Shown: in pieces, positions 1-8,540 of the stretch
Position numbering within the stretch: the stretch's first letter is position 1
How the letters are laid out: each line of letters opens with the position of its first letter
NCBI GenBank assembly: GCA_016719405.1
Contig: JADJZE010000018.1
Span: 248,001-312,000 of the forward strand
DNA length: 64,000 nt
Direction: 5' to 3'
Source of the DNA: Candidatus Aalborgicola lynettensis
Lineage (GTDB): Bacteria > Pseudomonadota > Gammaproteobacteria > Burkholderiales > Burkholderiaceae_C
Notes under the pieces: model-generated
Seen by the model: the letters and a program-made list of their open reading frames with translations, nothing else
What the model was told of the DNA's origin: nothing
The model's database searches: none
Program-made: the position numbers and the translations under genes

Positions 1-2024
1 GCACGCGCCTGTTTGGTCTGGACGACGCCACCCCCACCGTGTACCTGATGCGCGCCGAAACGGCAATCGAGATCGGCCAGTTTTCCCTGGCGCTGGAGCA
101 GGCGCAAAAAGCCCATGCGTGGTTCAAGGCCGATGGTGAAACCGAAAAAGACGTACTCATCCAGGCCCTGGCCGCACAGGTGCTGGCCTACAAGAACGCC
201 GGGCAACGCGACCGCGCCGAACAGGCGGCAGGACAGTTGCAGGCGGTGCAAGTCAGCGCCTTTGGCGACGATGCGATTGGTGTCAAATCCCTGGCCATGG
301 CACGCGCACACATGGCGCTGGAGCAGTGGGATGCGGCCCTGCACGCCCTGGCGCTGGACAAAACGCTGGGGCTGCGCGCCTTCATGGACAACCTGCTCAG
401 TGGCGCTTTTTTGCGCGGTGAAAACAACTGGGTCTGGCTTGAACTGCCGCGTGGCTACATGCAGAACAAGGCGCTGCTGGAATTGGGCCGCACGGAAGAA
501 GCCCGCACCGGTTTCGACCAGATGCTTAAGGTGCCCCAGATTGCCGCCAATGGCGAAATCTACTGGATGACACTGGCCGACCGCGCGCACATTGCAACCC
601 GGGACGGCGACCTGCCGCTGGCCATATCGCTGTACCGCCGGGCGCTGGAAGTCATTGAGCGCCAGCGCGCCTCCATCCACACCGAGGCCAACAAAATCGG
701 CTTCATTGGCGACAAACAGGCGGTGTACGCCCGCCTGGTCGAACTGCTGTTTCGCACCGGTGACCTGCCGCAGGCGCTGGAGATTTCCGAGCGCGCCAAA
801 TCGCGTGCACTGGTCGATTTGCTGGCCAGCAAGGCCCATTTCTCTGCCCCCCGGCAGGCGCGTGATGCACGGCTCGACATTGTGGAGCTGATCAACGAAA
901 AAACCCGCACCGACTATGCCGCGCTGGAGCAATCCGCCAACACCGTGCGCAGCCAGACCGGCGGCGCCAAACCCCTGGCCGCCGCGCTGGCCCTGCCCGG
1001 CGAGTTGCAGACACTGGTCAGCGTCAACGCCCTGCGGGTCGAAGAAATCCAGTCCCTGCTGGGCGAAGACGAGGCCATGCTGAGCTACTTCTCCCACAAC
1101 AACAGCATGGTGGTGATGCTGGTGCAAAAAAAGCAGGTACAGGGCGCGCTGGTGGCCACCGACGGGCTGGAGAGCGACATCCGTAAACTGCGCGCCAGCC
1201 TGCCCAAGCGGCTGCCGGTGGATGCGCTGCTGCGCCAGCTCTATACCCGCCTGATCGCCCCGGTGGCAGCGCAACTGCCGGGCAAACGCCTGAGCATCGT
1301 GGCCCACGGGGCCTTGCACTACCTGCCGTTTTCCTCGCTGCACGACGGCCGTGGCTACCTGGCCGAGCGCTACACCATCCGCATGCTGCCCAGCGCCAGC
1401 GTGCTGAAGTACATCCGCCCACCCAGCGCCCAGGCATCGGGCAAAGCGCTGATTCTGGGCAACCCCGACCTGCAGGACCCCGCCATGGACCTGCCCGGCG
1501 CACAGGCCGAAGCACAGGCCCTGGGCAAGGAGCTGGCCTCCTCCGACGTGCTGGTGCGCGACCAGGCCACCAAAGAAGCCTTCATGCAGCGGGCACCATC
1601 GGCGCGGTTTATCCACCTGGCGTCGCACGGCGACTTTGACGGCTCCAACCCCCTGTCCTCGGGCCTGCTGCTGGCGGCACCCGCCAAGGGCCAAGGCCGC
1701 CTGACCGTGTCGGACCTGTACCAGCTCAGCCTGGACGCCGAACTGGTCACGCTGTCGGCCTGTGAAACCGGATTGGGTCGTATTGCCAGCGGCGACGACG
1801 TGGTGGGCCTGACACGCGGCTTCCTGTACGCGGGCACCAGCGCGGTGCTGGCCTCGCTGTGGCAGGTGGACGACGATTCGACCGAATTCCTGATGCTGCG
1901 CTTCTACCACCATCTGCGCAAAAATGGCCGTGGCGAGGCGCTGCGCCTGGCCCAGCTGGACACCCGCGCTCGGTTTGCACACCCCTACTTCTGGGCGCCG
2001 TTTTACCTGACCGGCGCCTACTGA
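1..2024 (+). CDS. TPR-CHAT domain protease-like protein (5' partial)
   Basis: The reading frame is open to the left edge (first full codon at base 3), so the N-terminus is missing. The GTG at 39 is only the first possible start inside the window. The visible N-terminal part is rich in alpha-helical TPR-like repeats. The C-terminal part is a CHAT (caspase-like, clan CD) domain: the catalytic His lies in ASHGDFDG (codon at about 1626) and the catalytic Cys in SACETGLG (codon at about 1761), followed by the typical LWQVDDDST and AHPYFWAPFYLTG blocks. Both catalytic residues are present, so it is probably an active cysteine protease. TPR-CHAT proteins often act with a partner in signalling or defence. 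The next gene encodes a FecR-domain protein 36 bases downstream, which suggests a co-transcribed pair. The substrate is unknown. Confidence 0.85.
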   Translation, partial: TRLFGLDDATPTVYLMRAETAIEIGQFSLALEQAQKAHAWFKADGETEKDVLIQALAAQVLAYKNAGQRDRAEQAAGQLQAVQVSAFGDDAIGVKSLAMARAHMALEQWDAALHALALDKTLGLRAFMDNLLSGAFLRGENNWVWLELPRGYMQNKALLELGRTEEARTGFDQMLKVPQIAANGEIYWMTLADRAHIATRDGDLPLAISLYRRALEVIERQRASIHTEANKIGFIGDKQAVYARLVELLFRTGDLPQALEISERAKSRALVDLLASKAHFSAPRQARDARLDIVELINEKTRTDYAALEQSANTVRSQTGGAKPLAAALALPGELQTLVSVNALRVEEIQSLLGEDEAMLSYFSHNNSMVVMLVQKKQVQGALVATDGLESDIRKLRASLPKRLPVDALLRQLYTRLIAPVAAQLPGKRLSIVAHGALHYLPFSSLHDGRGYLAERYTIRMLPSASVLKYIRPPSAQASGKALILGNPDLQDPAMDLPGAQAEAQALGKELASSDVLVRDQATKEAFMQRAPSARFIHLASHGDFDGSNPLSSGLLLAAPAKGQGRLTVSDLYQLSLDAELVTLSACETGLGRIASGDDVVGLTRGFLYAGTSAVLASLWQVDDDSTEFLMLRFYHHLRKNGRGEALRLAQLDTRARFAHPYFWAPFYLTGAY

Positions 2025-2060
2025 CAACGGGCCCAACGCCCCATCCTGAGGAAAAACACC

Positions 2061-3374
2061 ATGAAAAACCACCCCATTGCAGGTATCACAGGCATCGCAG
2101 GCGCACTGCTCCTGCTGGTTCTGGGCATGGCGCAGGCCGTGGCGGGCGAAACCACTGCCAAGCGTTTCGCCACCGTGCACAAAATCACCGGCACGGTGCA
2201 AGCAGCCAACGGCAGCGCCACACACAAACGCGACCTCAAAGCCGGTGACACGGTGTACGTGGGCGAGCACATCCGCGCCGGTGCCAACGGCGAGGCGGTG
2301 TTGCGCACCGATGACGCAGGTGTCATCGCCGTGCGCCCCAACGCGGCGTTTTCCATGGAGCAGTTCTCTGCCGAGGGCGATACCAAAGACAGCCTGAGCC
2401 TGCGCATCTTTGCCGGCGCGCTGCGGCTCATCACCGGCTGGACAGCACGCTTCAACAAAGACAACCACCGCATCCGCACCCCGTCGGGCACCGTTGGCAT
2501 TCGCGGCACCGACCATGAGCCCTATGTGCTGGGCCCGGAACTGTCGGTCGAATTGCAGCAACCCGAAGGCACCTACGACAAGGTCAACACCGGCGAAACG
2601 GTGTTGCGCGCCAACGGTGCGGAAGTGGCGGTCACCCCCGGGCGGGTGGGTTTCGCCCCCATCAAACCACCGGGGCGCACCCGCGCCCTGATGACGGCAC
2701 TGCTACCCACTTTGCTGGACACGGTGCCCGGTTTTTACGTCGCTGGCAGCTTTGACGCGGAACTGGAAGAACTGGCACGCAGCAGCATGGGCGAGGCGCT
2801 GCAGTCCGGCCGCCTGGCGCGCGCCGATGCGCAAGCGGCTGCACAGGCCGGCGCCGCGGGTGTGGCGCCCGCACCCGGTTCCGGCACGCCCGAAAGTGCC
2901 CCTGCGGGTTCCAGCCAAACCGGAACCGCCACCGCCACCAAGCCAGACCCGGCAGGCTGCCCGGTCAGCACCATCGCGCGCACCTGGCTGGCCGACCTCG
3001 ACGGCGCGATCGTCCAGCGCGACGCCAATCTGTTCATGGCCCAGTTCGACGCCGACGCCACCATCTCTGCCACCGTACGTGACGGCCAGGGGAAGGCCAC
3101 AACGCTGGCATTCACCCGCATGGAACTGGTCAAGAGCACCTTTGCATCCATGGCCCAATTGACCGAGTTCAGCTCCCGCCGGCCGGTGGTACGTGCAGCC
3201 GTGGCCAAGGGCAGCACCGCCGCACAATGCACACGCATCGAGGTTGAATCCGTGGTCATTGAAAGCGGCGTGCGCAATGGTGGCAGCTACCGCATCGAGT
3301 CGCTGGAAACCTTTACCCTGGCCAAGCGCGCCGGCGCCTGGGTGGCGGTGCGGGCGCAGGCCCGCCAGCAATAA
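2061..3374 (+). CDS. Exported FecR-domain protein with C-terminal NTF2-like domain
   Basis: 437 residues, preceded by a good ribosome site (GAGGAAAA) 8 bases before the ATG. The N-terminus is a signal peptide (a Lys pair, a Leu-rich core, then AVAGE), so the protein is periplasmic. Residues of about 35-150 form a FecR domain (ITGTVQAANG, then LKAGDTVYVGEHIRAG, and TPSGTVGIRGTDHE). A Pro/Ala/Gly-rich linker (about 255-300) is followed by a region resembling an NTF2/SnoaL-like fold (about 305-437). Unlike classical FecR it lacks the inner-membrane anti-sigma part, so a role in iron uptake is unlikely. Its position behind the TPR-CHAT gene suggests the two work together, perhaps as a surface or periplasmic sensing module. 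The function is unproven. Confidence 0.8.
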   Translation: MKNHPIAGITGIAGALLLLVLGMAQAVAGETTAKRFATVHKITGTVQAANGSATHKRDLKAGDTVYVGEHIRAGANGEAVLRTDDAGVIAVRPNAAFSMEQFSAEGDTKDSLSLRIFAGALRLITGWTARFNKDNHRIRTPSGTVGIRGTDHEPYVLGPELSVELQQPEGTYDKVNTGETVLRANGAEVAVTPGRVGFAPIKPPGRTRALMTALLPTLLDTVPGFYVAGSFDAELEELARSSMGEALQSGRLARADAQAAAQAGAAGVAPAPGSGTPESAPAGSSQTGTATATKPDPAGCPVSTIARTWLADLDGAIVQRDANLFMAQFDADATISATVRDGQGKATTLAFTRMELVKSTFASMAQLTEFSSRRPVVRAAVAKGSTAAQCTRIEVESVVIESGVRNGGSYRIESLETFTLAKRAGAWVAVRAQARQQ

Positions 3375-3392
3375 CGCGCAGACCGGGCCGAC

Positions 3393-4106
3393 CTACCAAG
3401 CCGCACTGATACTGGCGGCTTTTTCCTTGCCAAACACCGCGATGACGCGGGTGTGCTGGTAGCGTTGGTGCTCTTTCATCTTCACATCCCTGGGGCTGTT
3501 GAGATCGCCGGTACTCGCTACCTTGTGGAATTCGTGTGGGGTATTGATGAGGTACTTGTCCAAAATATCCAATGGCACTTCGGAACGCTTTTTGGCCAGT
3601 GCCGAATTGACCTTGGTATCGCCAAATGCAGATGCCCGCCCGATCGACAGCAGGATGACCTTGCGGCCCCTGCTTTCGCGGGCAAGGAAGTCCGCAAAAT
3701 GCACCAGGCGTTCGTAATCCAGTGCGCCTTTTTCAAGGTTGGCTGAACCATTCTGGAAGAAGATGGATATCTCGCCAGTGCCCTGCTGGCTGGCCATGTC
3801 TTCAAAAGCCTGCAGCGTGCGCTGGGCGGTTTCCAGTGCCTTTTGATTGGTGTTTTTGATGGCCTCCAGGTCCGACTGGATACTCTGGTTGCTGGTCTTG
3901 ATGGCAGCCATGCCATCCATCACATCCGTGTGGGCTGCAACAAACTGCCGAACAGTCAGTTGGGCATTGGGTGCATTGGGCGCAATTTGCCCATCGGGCT
4001 TCGCAGCCGCGGCAGGGCTGGCCTTGGGCAGGTACTGCTCTATCGTGCTGCAACCAACAAACAATGGCAGCGCGAACATGGCAGCAAAGGAGAGTTTTTT
4101 CAGCAT
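3393..4106 (-). CDS. OmpA-like domain lipoprotein
   Basis: I start this at the ATG at 4106 (237 residues), because the longer frame has no signal peptide and this one opens with MLKKLSFAAMFALPLFVGC, a lipoprotein signal with Cys19 in a lipobox. Residues of about 60-115 look like a coiled-coil or helical region (AIKTSNQSIQSDLEAIKNTN). The last 120 residues resemble an OmpA/MotB peptidoglycan-binding fold: FQNGSANLEKGA, then LLSIGRASAFGDTKVNSALAKKRSE. The match is divergent, so peptidoglycan binding is inferred. It is convergent with the FecR gene and lies downstream, on the same strand, of the diguanylate cyclase, about 225 bases beyond that gene's end, so it may have its own promoter. Confidence 0.7.
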   Translation of the reverse strand: MLKKLSFAAMFALPLFVGCSTIEQYLPKASPAAAAKPDGQIAPNAPNAQLTVRQFVAAHTDVMDGMAAIKTSNQSIQSDLEAIKNTNQKALETAQRTLQAFEDMASQQGTGEISIFFQNGSANLEKGALDYERLVHFADFLARESRGRKVILLSIGRASAFGDTKVNSALAKKRSEVPLDILDKYLINTPHEFHKVASTGDLNSPRDVKMKEHQRYQHTRVIAVFGKEKAASISAAW

Positions 4107-4330
4107 AGTGAATTCCAGAAAAAAGCGACGGGTAGGGCATTGGCGATACACGCTCGCTAACACACGCAAGCCTGACCAGTGCCGCGCAAGCTGCAACGGC
4201 CCGTGTGCCACGACTGCGACGCGCTCTATTTTTTGGGCAAGGCCCCACCACGCCAAGCCTTTGAAGGCCAAATTACGGGCCCAACATGCCACAGTGGCTT
4301 GGACAGGCCAAATCCGGCACCCCCATAGGC

Positions 4331-5293
4331 TTACACGCCCATGCAACTCACCCGGTCGCGCCCTTCGCGCTTGGACTGGAACAGCAGGTCATCGGCGACT
4401 TTGACCATGCTGCCGGGGGTCATGCCGTCGCGCAACGGCGCCACACCCACGCTGATAGTGACTGCAATTTTGGCGCCATCGGGGGTTTGCAGCTCCATAC
4501 TGGCCACCGCCTTGCGCAGCCGCTCCAACAGGCCACCGGCATGCTCCAGGCTGATTTGCGGCAGGATCAGGCCAAACTCTTCGCCGCCGTAGCGGCACAG
4601 CGAGTCGTAGCCCCGCAACATTCCATTGAGTTTGCCCGCCAGGGCCTTGAGCACCTGGTCTCCAGCCGAATGGCCATGCGTGTCGTTGACGATCTTGAAG
4701 TGGTCCACATCAATCATGGCCAGCGCCAGCGGCCGGTTGTGGCGGCGTGCAATCAAAATCTCCTGGGTAATCTGTTCATCAAAATAGCGCCGGTTGTAGA
4801 TGCCGGTGAGGGCATCGCGCTGGCTGGATTCTTCCAGGTCAATGGCCTGGTCCAGCGACAAATCCAGCAGGCGCTTGGCCTCGGCCAGCTCGGTCACGTC
4901 GTGGATGGCGATACAGGCACCTTCCACCAGTCCGGAGTATTCCTTCACCGGAAAGATCGACGCATCCTGGTACATGAACTCGTTTTCCTGCGCCATCATG
5001 GTCGAGGCCTTGAAACGAAACAGGTAGGGGCGCTGCTGCCACGAACTGTGCGAGGCGGTCTTGAGCACAATGCAGCTCTTGATCTTTTTCTCCAGCCAGT
5101 TGCGGTTGAGTTCAGGAAAGGCGTCAAACAGATTTTTGCCCAGAATGTCCTCGGCGCGCACATTGCTGTTGAGCTCCATGAACTTGTTCCACATCACCAC
5201 ATTGAAGCGGCGGTCCACCACCACGATGCCCACCGTCATCAAGTTGGTCACCACATCGGTGAAGTCCAGCGGGCGCTCGTCCGGATGGTCCAT
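4331..5293 (-). CDS. PAS-GGDEF diguanylate cyclase
   Basis: 320 residues from the ATG at 5293. A start further upstream (5347) would overlap the preceding gene. Residues of about 15-135 form a PAS domain (VGIVVVDRRFNVVMWN). The C-terminal half is a GGDEF domain with the active-site motif GGEEF at residues 236-240 and the DALTGIYNRRYF entry block. An RxxD product-inhibition site (RGYD) lies exactly five residues before GGEEF. The protein should make cyclic di-GMP from GTP in the cytoplasm under feedback control, with the PAS domain sensing a signal or cofactor. It is the last gene of the response regulator-CheC-cyclase operon, 11 bases after the CheC gene, so its output is probably tied to that two-component system. 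Confidence 0.92.
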   Translation of the reverse strand: MDHPDERPLDFTDVVTNLMTVGIVVVDRRFNVVMWNKFMELNSNVRAEDILGKNLFDAFPELNRNWLEKKIKSCIVLKTASHSSWQQRPYLFRFKASTMMAQENEFMYQDASIFPVKEYSGLVEGACIAIHDVTELAEAKRLLDLSLDQAIDLEESSQRDALTGIYNRRYFDEQITQEILIARRHNRPLALAMIDVDHFKIVNDTHGHSAGDQVLKALAGKLNGMLRGYDSLCRYGGEEFGLILPQISLEHAGGLLERLRKAVASMELQTPDGAKIAVTISVGVAPLRDGMTPGSMVKVADDLLFQSKREGRDRVSCMGV

Positions 5294-5304
5294 ACACAAG
5301 CCAA

Positions 5305-5925
5305 TCAGATCCGCTTGGCCAGAACCTGCTTGAGCGCGGGCACACATCCGGGCTGGATGGTAATCATGAGTTCAAACGGCACGTCATGCGCTTCCAGGTG
5401 GAAGACGATGTCAATCAGCAGCATCTGCCCGCTCATTTCCAGATCGGCAAACAAGTGCCAGTCGGCGGTGCTGGTGGGAATATCGAACGCCATCACGCGC
5501 GGCGGGCGCAGGCCGGTGCGCATTTCCAGCAGGGCACTGACTTCGTTGATGCAGGTGCTGGCCAGTGCGTTGCCCAGCTCCAGCAACAGCTCTTCGCGCT
5601 GGCGCCGGCCATCGCCATCGCGGTCGTCAAAGCCCAGCACATTGCGCAGTGCGGCATAACTGGCGGGGCCGTACACCACGGCAATGCGCCCTGCCAGTTC
5701 GCCAAAAAACTCCTGCTCCAGCACGCTGATGCGCTCGTAGGTTTTCTCCAGCCGCTGGCGGGTTGCCAGCAGATCGGCGGCGCTGACGGAGCTGATTTCG
5801 GGCACCTGCAGGTTCACAAAACCTTCAAACGCCTGCGCCAGCGCGGCGCCAGCCTTGCCCATGGCAATGTTGATGGTTTCGCCCAGAACGTCGCGTTCGT
5901 CTTCGTTAAACAGTTCTTCAGCCAT
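5305..5925 (-). CDS. CheC-family phosphatase
   Basis: 206 residues from the ATG at 5925, which overlaps the end of the response regulator gene by 8 bases and suggests translational coupling. Two CheC-type phosphatase helices are visible: LGETINIAMGKAGAAL near residue 14 and ELLLELGNALASTCINEV in the middle. Both carry the Glu-x-x-Asn pair used to remove phosphate from CheY-like proteins. The length and the two-fold layout fit CheC better than CheX, which has one active helix. No CheD gene is visible nearby. The likely partner is the receiver protein encoded directly upstream, with the diguanylate cyclase downstream as the output. The family is clear; the partner is inferred from gene order. 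Confidence 0.85.
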   Translation of the reverse strand: MAEELFNEDERDVLGETINIAMGKAGAALAQAFEGFVNLQVPEISSVSAADLLATRQRLEKTYERISVLEQEFFGELAGRIAVVYGPASYAALRNVLGFDDRDGDGRRQREELLLELGNALASTCINEVSALLEMRTGLRPPRVMAFDIPTSTADWHLFADLEMSGQMLLIDIVFHLEAHDVPFELMITIQPGCVPALKQVLAKRI

Positions 5926-6295
5926 GCAGCGCTCCCAGTTGGGTGAGGACGGCGCGCAAGGCGTCAATCTTGATCGGTTTTTCAATGAATCCCGTGGCCC
6001 CCAGGGCCGCCACCCGCTCCTTGGCTTTGGTCTGGATGTCGGCGCTGACCACAATCACCCGCGAGTGGATGTGCTGCTCGCGCATGGCTGCCAGCACGTC
6101 AAACCCATTCATGCCGGGCATGGTCAGGTCCAGCAACACCAGATCGACCGGTTGACTCGTCAGGATGGCCATGGCCGCTTCACCCCCCGCCGCATCCAGG
6201 TAGGTGACCTGATCTCCCAGCAACTCATGCACCATGGCCAGATTGAGTTTGCGAGAGCTCTTGGAATCGTCGACAACAAGGATGGAAGCGGTCAT
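5918..6295 (-). CDS. Single-domain CheY-like response regulator
   Basis: 125 residues, just one receiver domain. All key positions are present: the acidic pair Asp9-Asp10 (VVDDSK), the phospho-acceptor Asp56 in LVLLDLTMPGMNG, Ser84 in VVSA, and Lys106 in IEKP. There is no DNA-binding or enzymatic output domain, so it probably works by binding a partner. It is the first gene of an operon with a CheC phosphatase (8-base overlap) and a PAS-GGDEF cyclase. I infer that CheC resets this receiver. No histidine kinase lies next to it, so the phosphate donor must be encoded elsewhere. Confidence 0.92.
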   Translation of the reverse strand: MTASILVVDDSKSSRKLNLAMVHELLGDQVTYLDAAGGEAAMAILTSQPVDLVLLDLTMPGMNGFDVLAAMREQHIHSRVIVVSADIQTKAKERVAALGATGFIEKPIKIDALRAVLTQLGALHG

Positions 6296-6387
6296 TTGGA
6301 TTGGGCCCCAAGGGGCGCTGCTGCGGTGTGGAGATTCATTCTATGCGTGTGCCCCCAGCGGCACAACACCGGTCGGAAATTTATGAC

Positions 6388-6442
6388 AAAAAGGCCCGCA
6401 GCGCTTGTCCATCGAGCGCAGGCAGCTCCTAAATATGTAGCA
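6388..6442 (+). repeat. Dispersed ~55-bp repeat, copy A
   Basis: Copy of the family described in the findings: an aaaaaggccc head, a GCGC-stem core (gcgcttgtcc...gagcgc), then gcagctcctaaatatgtagca. It sits in the gap between the response regulator and the anti-sigma-like gene. The flanks gcccgcag and ctgcgggc can also pair, giving a larger hairpin. Confidence 0.75.
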
Positions 6443-6482
6443 CACTGCGGGCCTGGCGTGGCGCCTTGTGGCTTGTGCGAAC

Positions 6483-7739
6483 TCACCGGGCGGGCGGTGC
6501 GGGCGCCATGCGTCTGAGCGCATCGTACTGGTCCTGCGTAATTGCCGCCTGCGTGCGGTGCCCGGTATCGAGGCGCAGGTACACCACCTGGCGCGGCGTC
6601 ACCGTCCAGCGCTCTACACCGACGATTTCCACCACCAATGGCGCTTCCGCGGACGCTGCTGCGCCCGCCACCTCCGCGAGAACGGCCTCGCGTTTTGCAA
6701 GGGCCGCAGCCTGCGGCGCAGGCGCCACCCGCTGCGGGAACGCGTGCGTGGCGGGGGACGCACCATCCGCATAACGCAGGCTACGCAACAGCGCCACCCC
6801 CCCGCGCACCGGCTCGCTATCGGCCTGGCGCGCTTCGCCGTTGACTGCCAAGATCAGCGGCTGCGGTGCGCCGGATGCCGCCAGCTTGGCGTCGATCTGC
6901 CTGCGCGGTGCATGCGCCGCCTCGTCCAACACCAGTGCGGGTGCCGGGTGGGCCACCCCGGCGGCCACGGTCTCGCTGGCACGCACCCGCGCAGCGTCCT
7001 GGCGTGCTGCACCTTCATGCACACCTTCAGGCGCACGCGCCACAGGCTGCGCTGCACCACGGGCGTTGGCGATATCGGCACTGCCAGCCTGCTCCGCCAC
7101 CCGCCCAACGGACGCCTCGCTATGGGTCAGCGCTTGGGTTTTTTCTGGAGCATCGGCCTTGACTGCCGCACTGGCCTTGGACGTGGCATCGTTCCGGGGC
7201 ACGGTGGCCACACGGGGCGCAGTTTCGCCAACCGCCTCATTGGCCGATCGCGCAGCCTCTGCCGACAACGCAGGATCTGCCGGGGCTGCCGGGGCTGCCG
7301 GGGCTGCCGGGGCCGCTGGCGCCGCAGCCTCAGCCGGTCGCGACGCCATGTCCGCCACCGCCGCAGGCGCTGCATCCGGCGTGCGCTGCGCCACCTGGGT
7401 ATGTTCCGGGTTGGCGTCGGGCACTTCGTGCCCATGCCACAGCACGGTGATCAAGCCCACTACCGCCACGCTGGCCAGGGCGGCGCTCCACGGCACGCGC
7501 TCTTCGGAGCTGCGCCAACCTGCGCGCAGGCGCGCCCACCAGCCGCTGCCCGCAGGGGCAACCTTCGGCGCTACGGCGCGCAGCGCTTGTTGCAGCACGG
7601 CCTGGCGCAGGTGCGGGCCAGGCTGCATATGGGCATCGGGCATATGCGCCAGCGCGCGCAGCAGTCGGGCGTCGCGCAGGTCGTCACCCCCGCTGGCGGG
7701 TGCCGGGGCGGCTGGCGTGGGCGGCTTGGAATCGCTCAT
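6483..7739 (-). CDS. Anti-sigma-factor-like single-pass membrane protein
   Basis: 418 residues from the ATG at 7739, which overlaps the sigma factor stop in an ATGA junction. The N-terminal cytoplasmic part (about 1-75) is short and acidic. One membrane segment follows (VPWSAALASVAVVGLITVLW, about 76-95). A very long Ala/Pro-rich region without clear fold comes next, including four PAA-type repeats, and then a small C-terminal block (VEIVGVERWTVTPRQVVYLR). No ZAS zinc motif (HxxxCxxC) was seen, so this is not a classical zinc anti-sigma factor. The role is inferred from the overlap with an ECF sigma gene and from the topology. The low-complexity middle may span the periplasm. Confidence 0.6.
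   Translation of the reverse strand: MSDSKPPTPAAPAPASGGDDLRDARLLRALAHMPDAHMQPGPHLRQAVLQQALRAVAPKVAPAGSGWWARLRAGWRSSEERVPWSAALASVAVVGLITVLWHGHEVPDANPEHTQVAQRTPDAAPAAVADMASRPAEAAAPAAPAAPAAPAAPADPALSAEAARSANEAVGETAPRVATVPRNDATSKASAAVKADAPEKTQALTHSEASVGRVAEQAGSADIANARGAAQPVARAPEGVHEGAARQDAARVRASETVAAGVAHPAPALVLDEAAHAPRRQIDAKLAASGAPQPLILAVNGEARQADSEPVRGGVALLRSLRYADGASPATHAFPQRVAPAPQAAALAKREAVLAEVAGAAASAEAPLVVEIVGVERWTVTPRQVVYLRLDTGHRTQAAITQDQYDALRRMAPAPPAR
7278..7313 (+). repeat. 9-bp tandem repeat, 4 perfect units
   Basis: Four perfect copies of TGCCGGGGC lie inside the anti-sigma-like gene and encode an in-frame Pro-Ala-Ala run on the minus strand. Because the unit is a multiple of three, copy-number change would alter the linker length without breaking the frame. 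Confidence 0.85.
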
Positions 7740-8374
7740 GCAGCACCTGCGGCCATCTGCATGCCGTCCAGATACGCCCCCATACACGTGCGCAGCTTGG
7801 CCATGGCGTAGCGCAGGCGGCTCTTGGCCGCCTCGGTGGCGATCTGCAAGGCGCTGGCCAGCTCGGGCACGCTGCAATCGTCTTCGTGGTGCATCAAAAA
7901 AACCACGCGCTGCGCGGTGGGCAACTGCTCCAGGCAGTGCATGAGCTGCTGACCGGCGGCACGCCAGTGCGCCGTGTCTTCGCTGCTGGAGCTGGTGTGG
8001 CCCTGCGCGGCCTGCAGCCAGTCCAGCGGGTCGGGCGATGCGTCGATGGGACAGGCCGCGTCATCGACGCCGCCCAACACCACCTCACGCCCACTGGTGC
8101 GCAGCCGGTCCATGCAGGTGTTGTGCGCCACGGCAAAGGCCCAGGTCTTCCAGCGCGCAGCACCGGGGCTGAAACTGGCGCGCGCGGCAATGATCTTCAT
8201 CCAGGTGTCCTGAAAGGCCTCGTCGGCCTGCGCCGCCAGGGCCTGACCCAGCAGGCGGCGCACAAAACGAAACAGGGCACCGGCGTGGCGCTGGTAGAGC
8301 GCCTCAAACGCCGCGCCCTGCCCGGCCGCGTAGGCCAGCATGAGGGCATCGTCGTCGTGTTGCGTCCAGTCCAT
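7736..8374 (-). CDS. ECF-type RNA polymerase sigma factor
   Basis: 212 residues from the ATG at 8374, with an AAAGGA ribosome site 9 bases upstream. Region 2 is visible (FEALYQRHAGALFRFVRRLL, then DEAFQDTWMKIIAARASF and WAFAVAHNTCMDRLR), and region 4 is a helix-turn-helix (LPTAQRVVFLMHHEDDCSVPELASALQIATEAAKSRLRYA). This is the standard sigma2-sigma4 layout of extracytoplasmic-function sigma factors. The stop overlaps the start of the anti-sigma-like gene. The VWA lipoprotein gene is divergent across a 166-base gap and may be a target. The extension after region 4 is only about 15 residues, so no extra sensory domain is present. Confidence 0.9.
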   Translation of the reverse strand: MDWTQHDDDALMLAYAAGQGAAFEALYQRHAGALFRFVRRLLGQALAAQADEAFQDTWMKIIAARASFSPGAARWKTWAFAVAHNTCMDRLRTSGREVVLGGVDDAACPIDASPDPLDWLQAAQGHTSSSSEDTAHWRAAGQQLMHCLEQLPTAQRVVFLMHHEDDCSVPELASALQIATEAAKSRLRYAMAKLRTCMGAYLDGMQMAAGAA

Positions 8375-8540
8375 GGTGCGAGGGTCCTTTGGCTCTTGGG
8401 TCTTATACGGCCCAGGCACTCCCGTCGGGTTGGCCAAGGCGCACAAAAATATTTTTCACGCAATTTAACCCGTTTGGTCCGCCTGGCGCGTGCAAGCCCT
8501 GTGACGAATTTCCGTCCACCTTGCAAAAAAGGAGCAAACC

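Noticed and set aside
1024..1515. Long open frames opposite the CHAT gene and opposite many other genes (for example 2703-3371 and 4286-5659)
   Set aside because: They are shadows of the real genes in GC-rich DNA: low-complexity composition, no ribosome sites, no family features.
8487..8517. Similarity between gcaagccctgtgac near 8490 and near 30480
   Set aside because: About 25 bases match upstream of two unrelated genes; it may be a shared promoter fragment, but two cases do not make a family.
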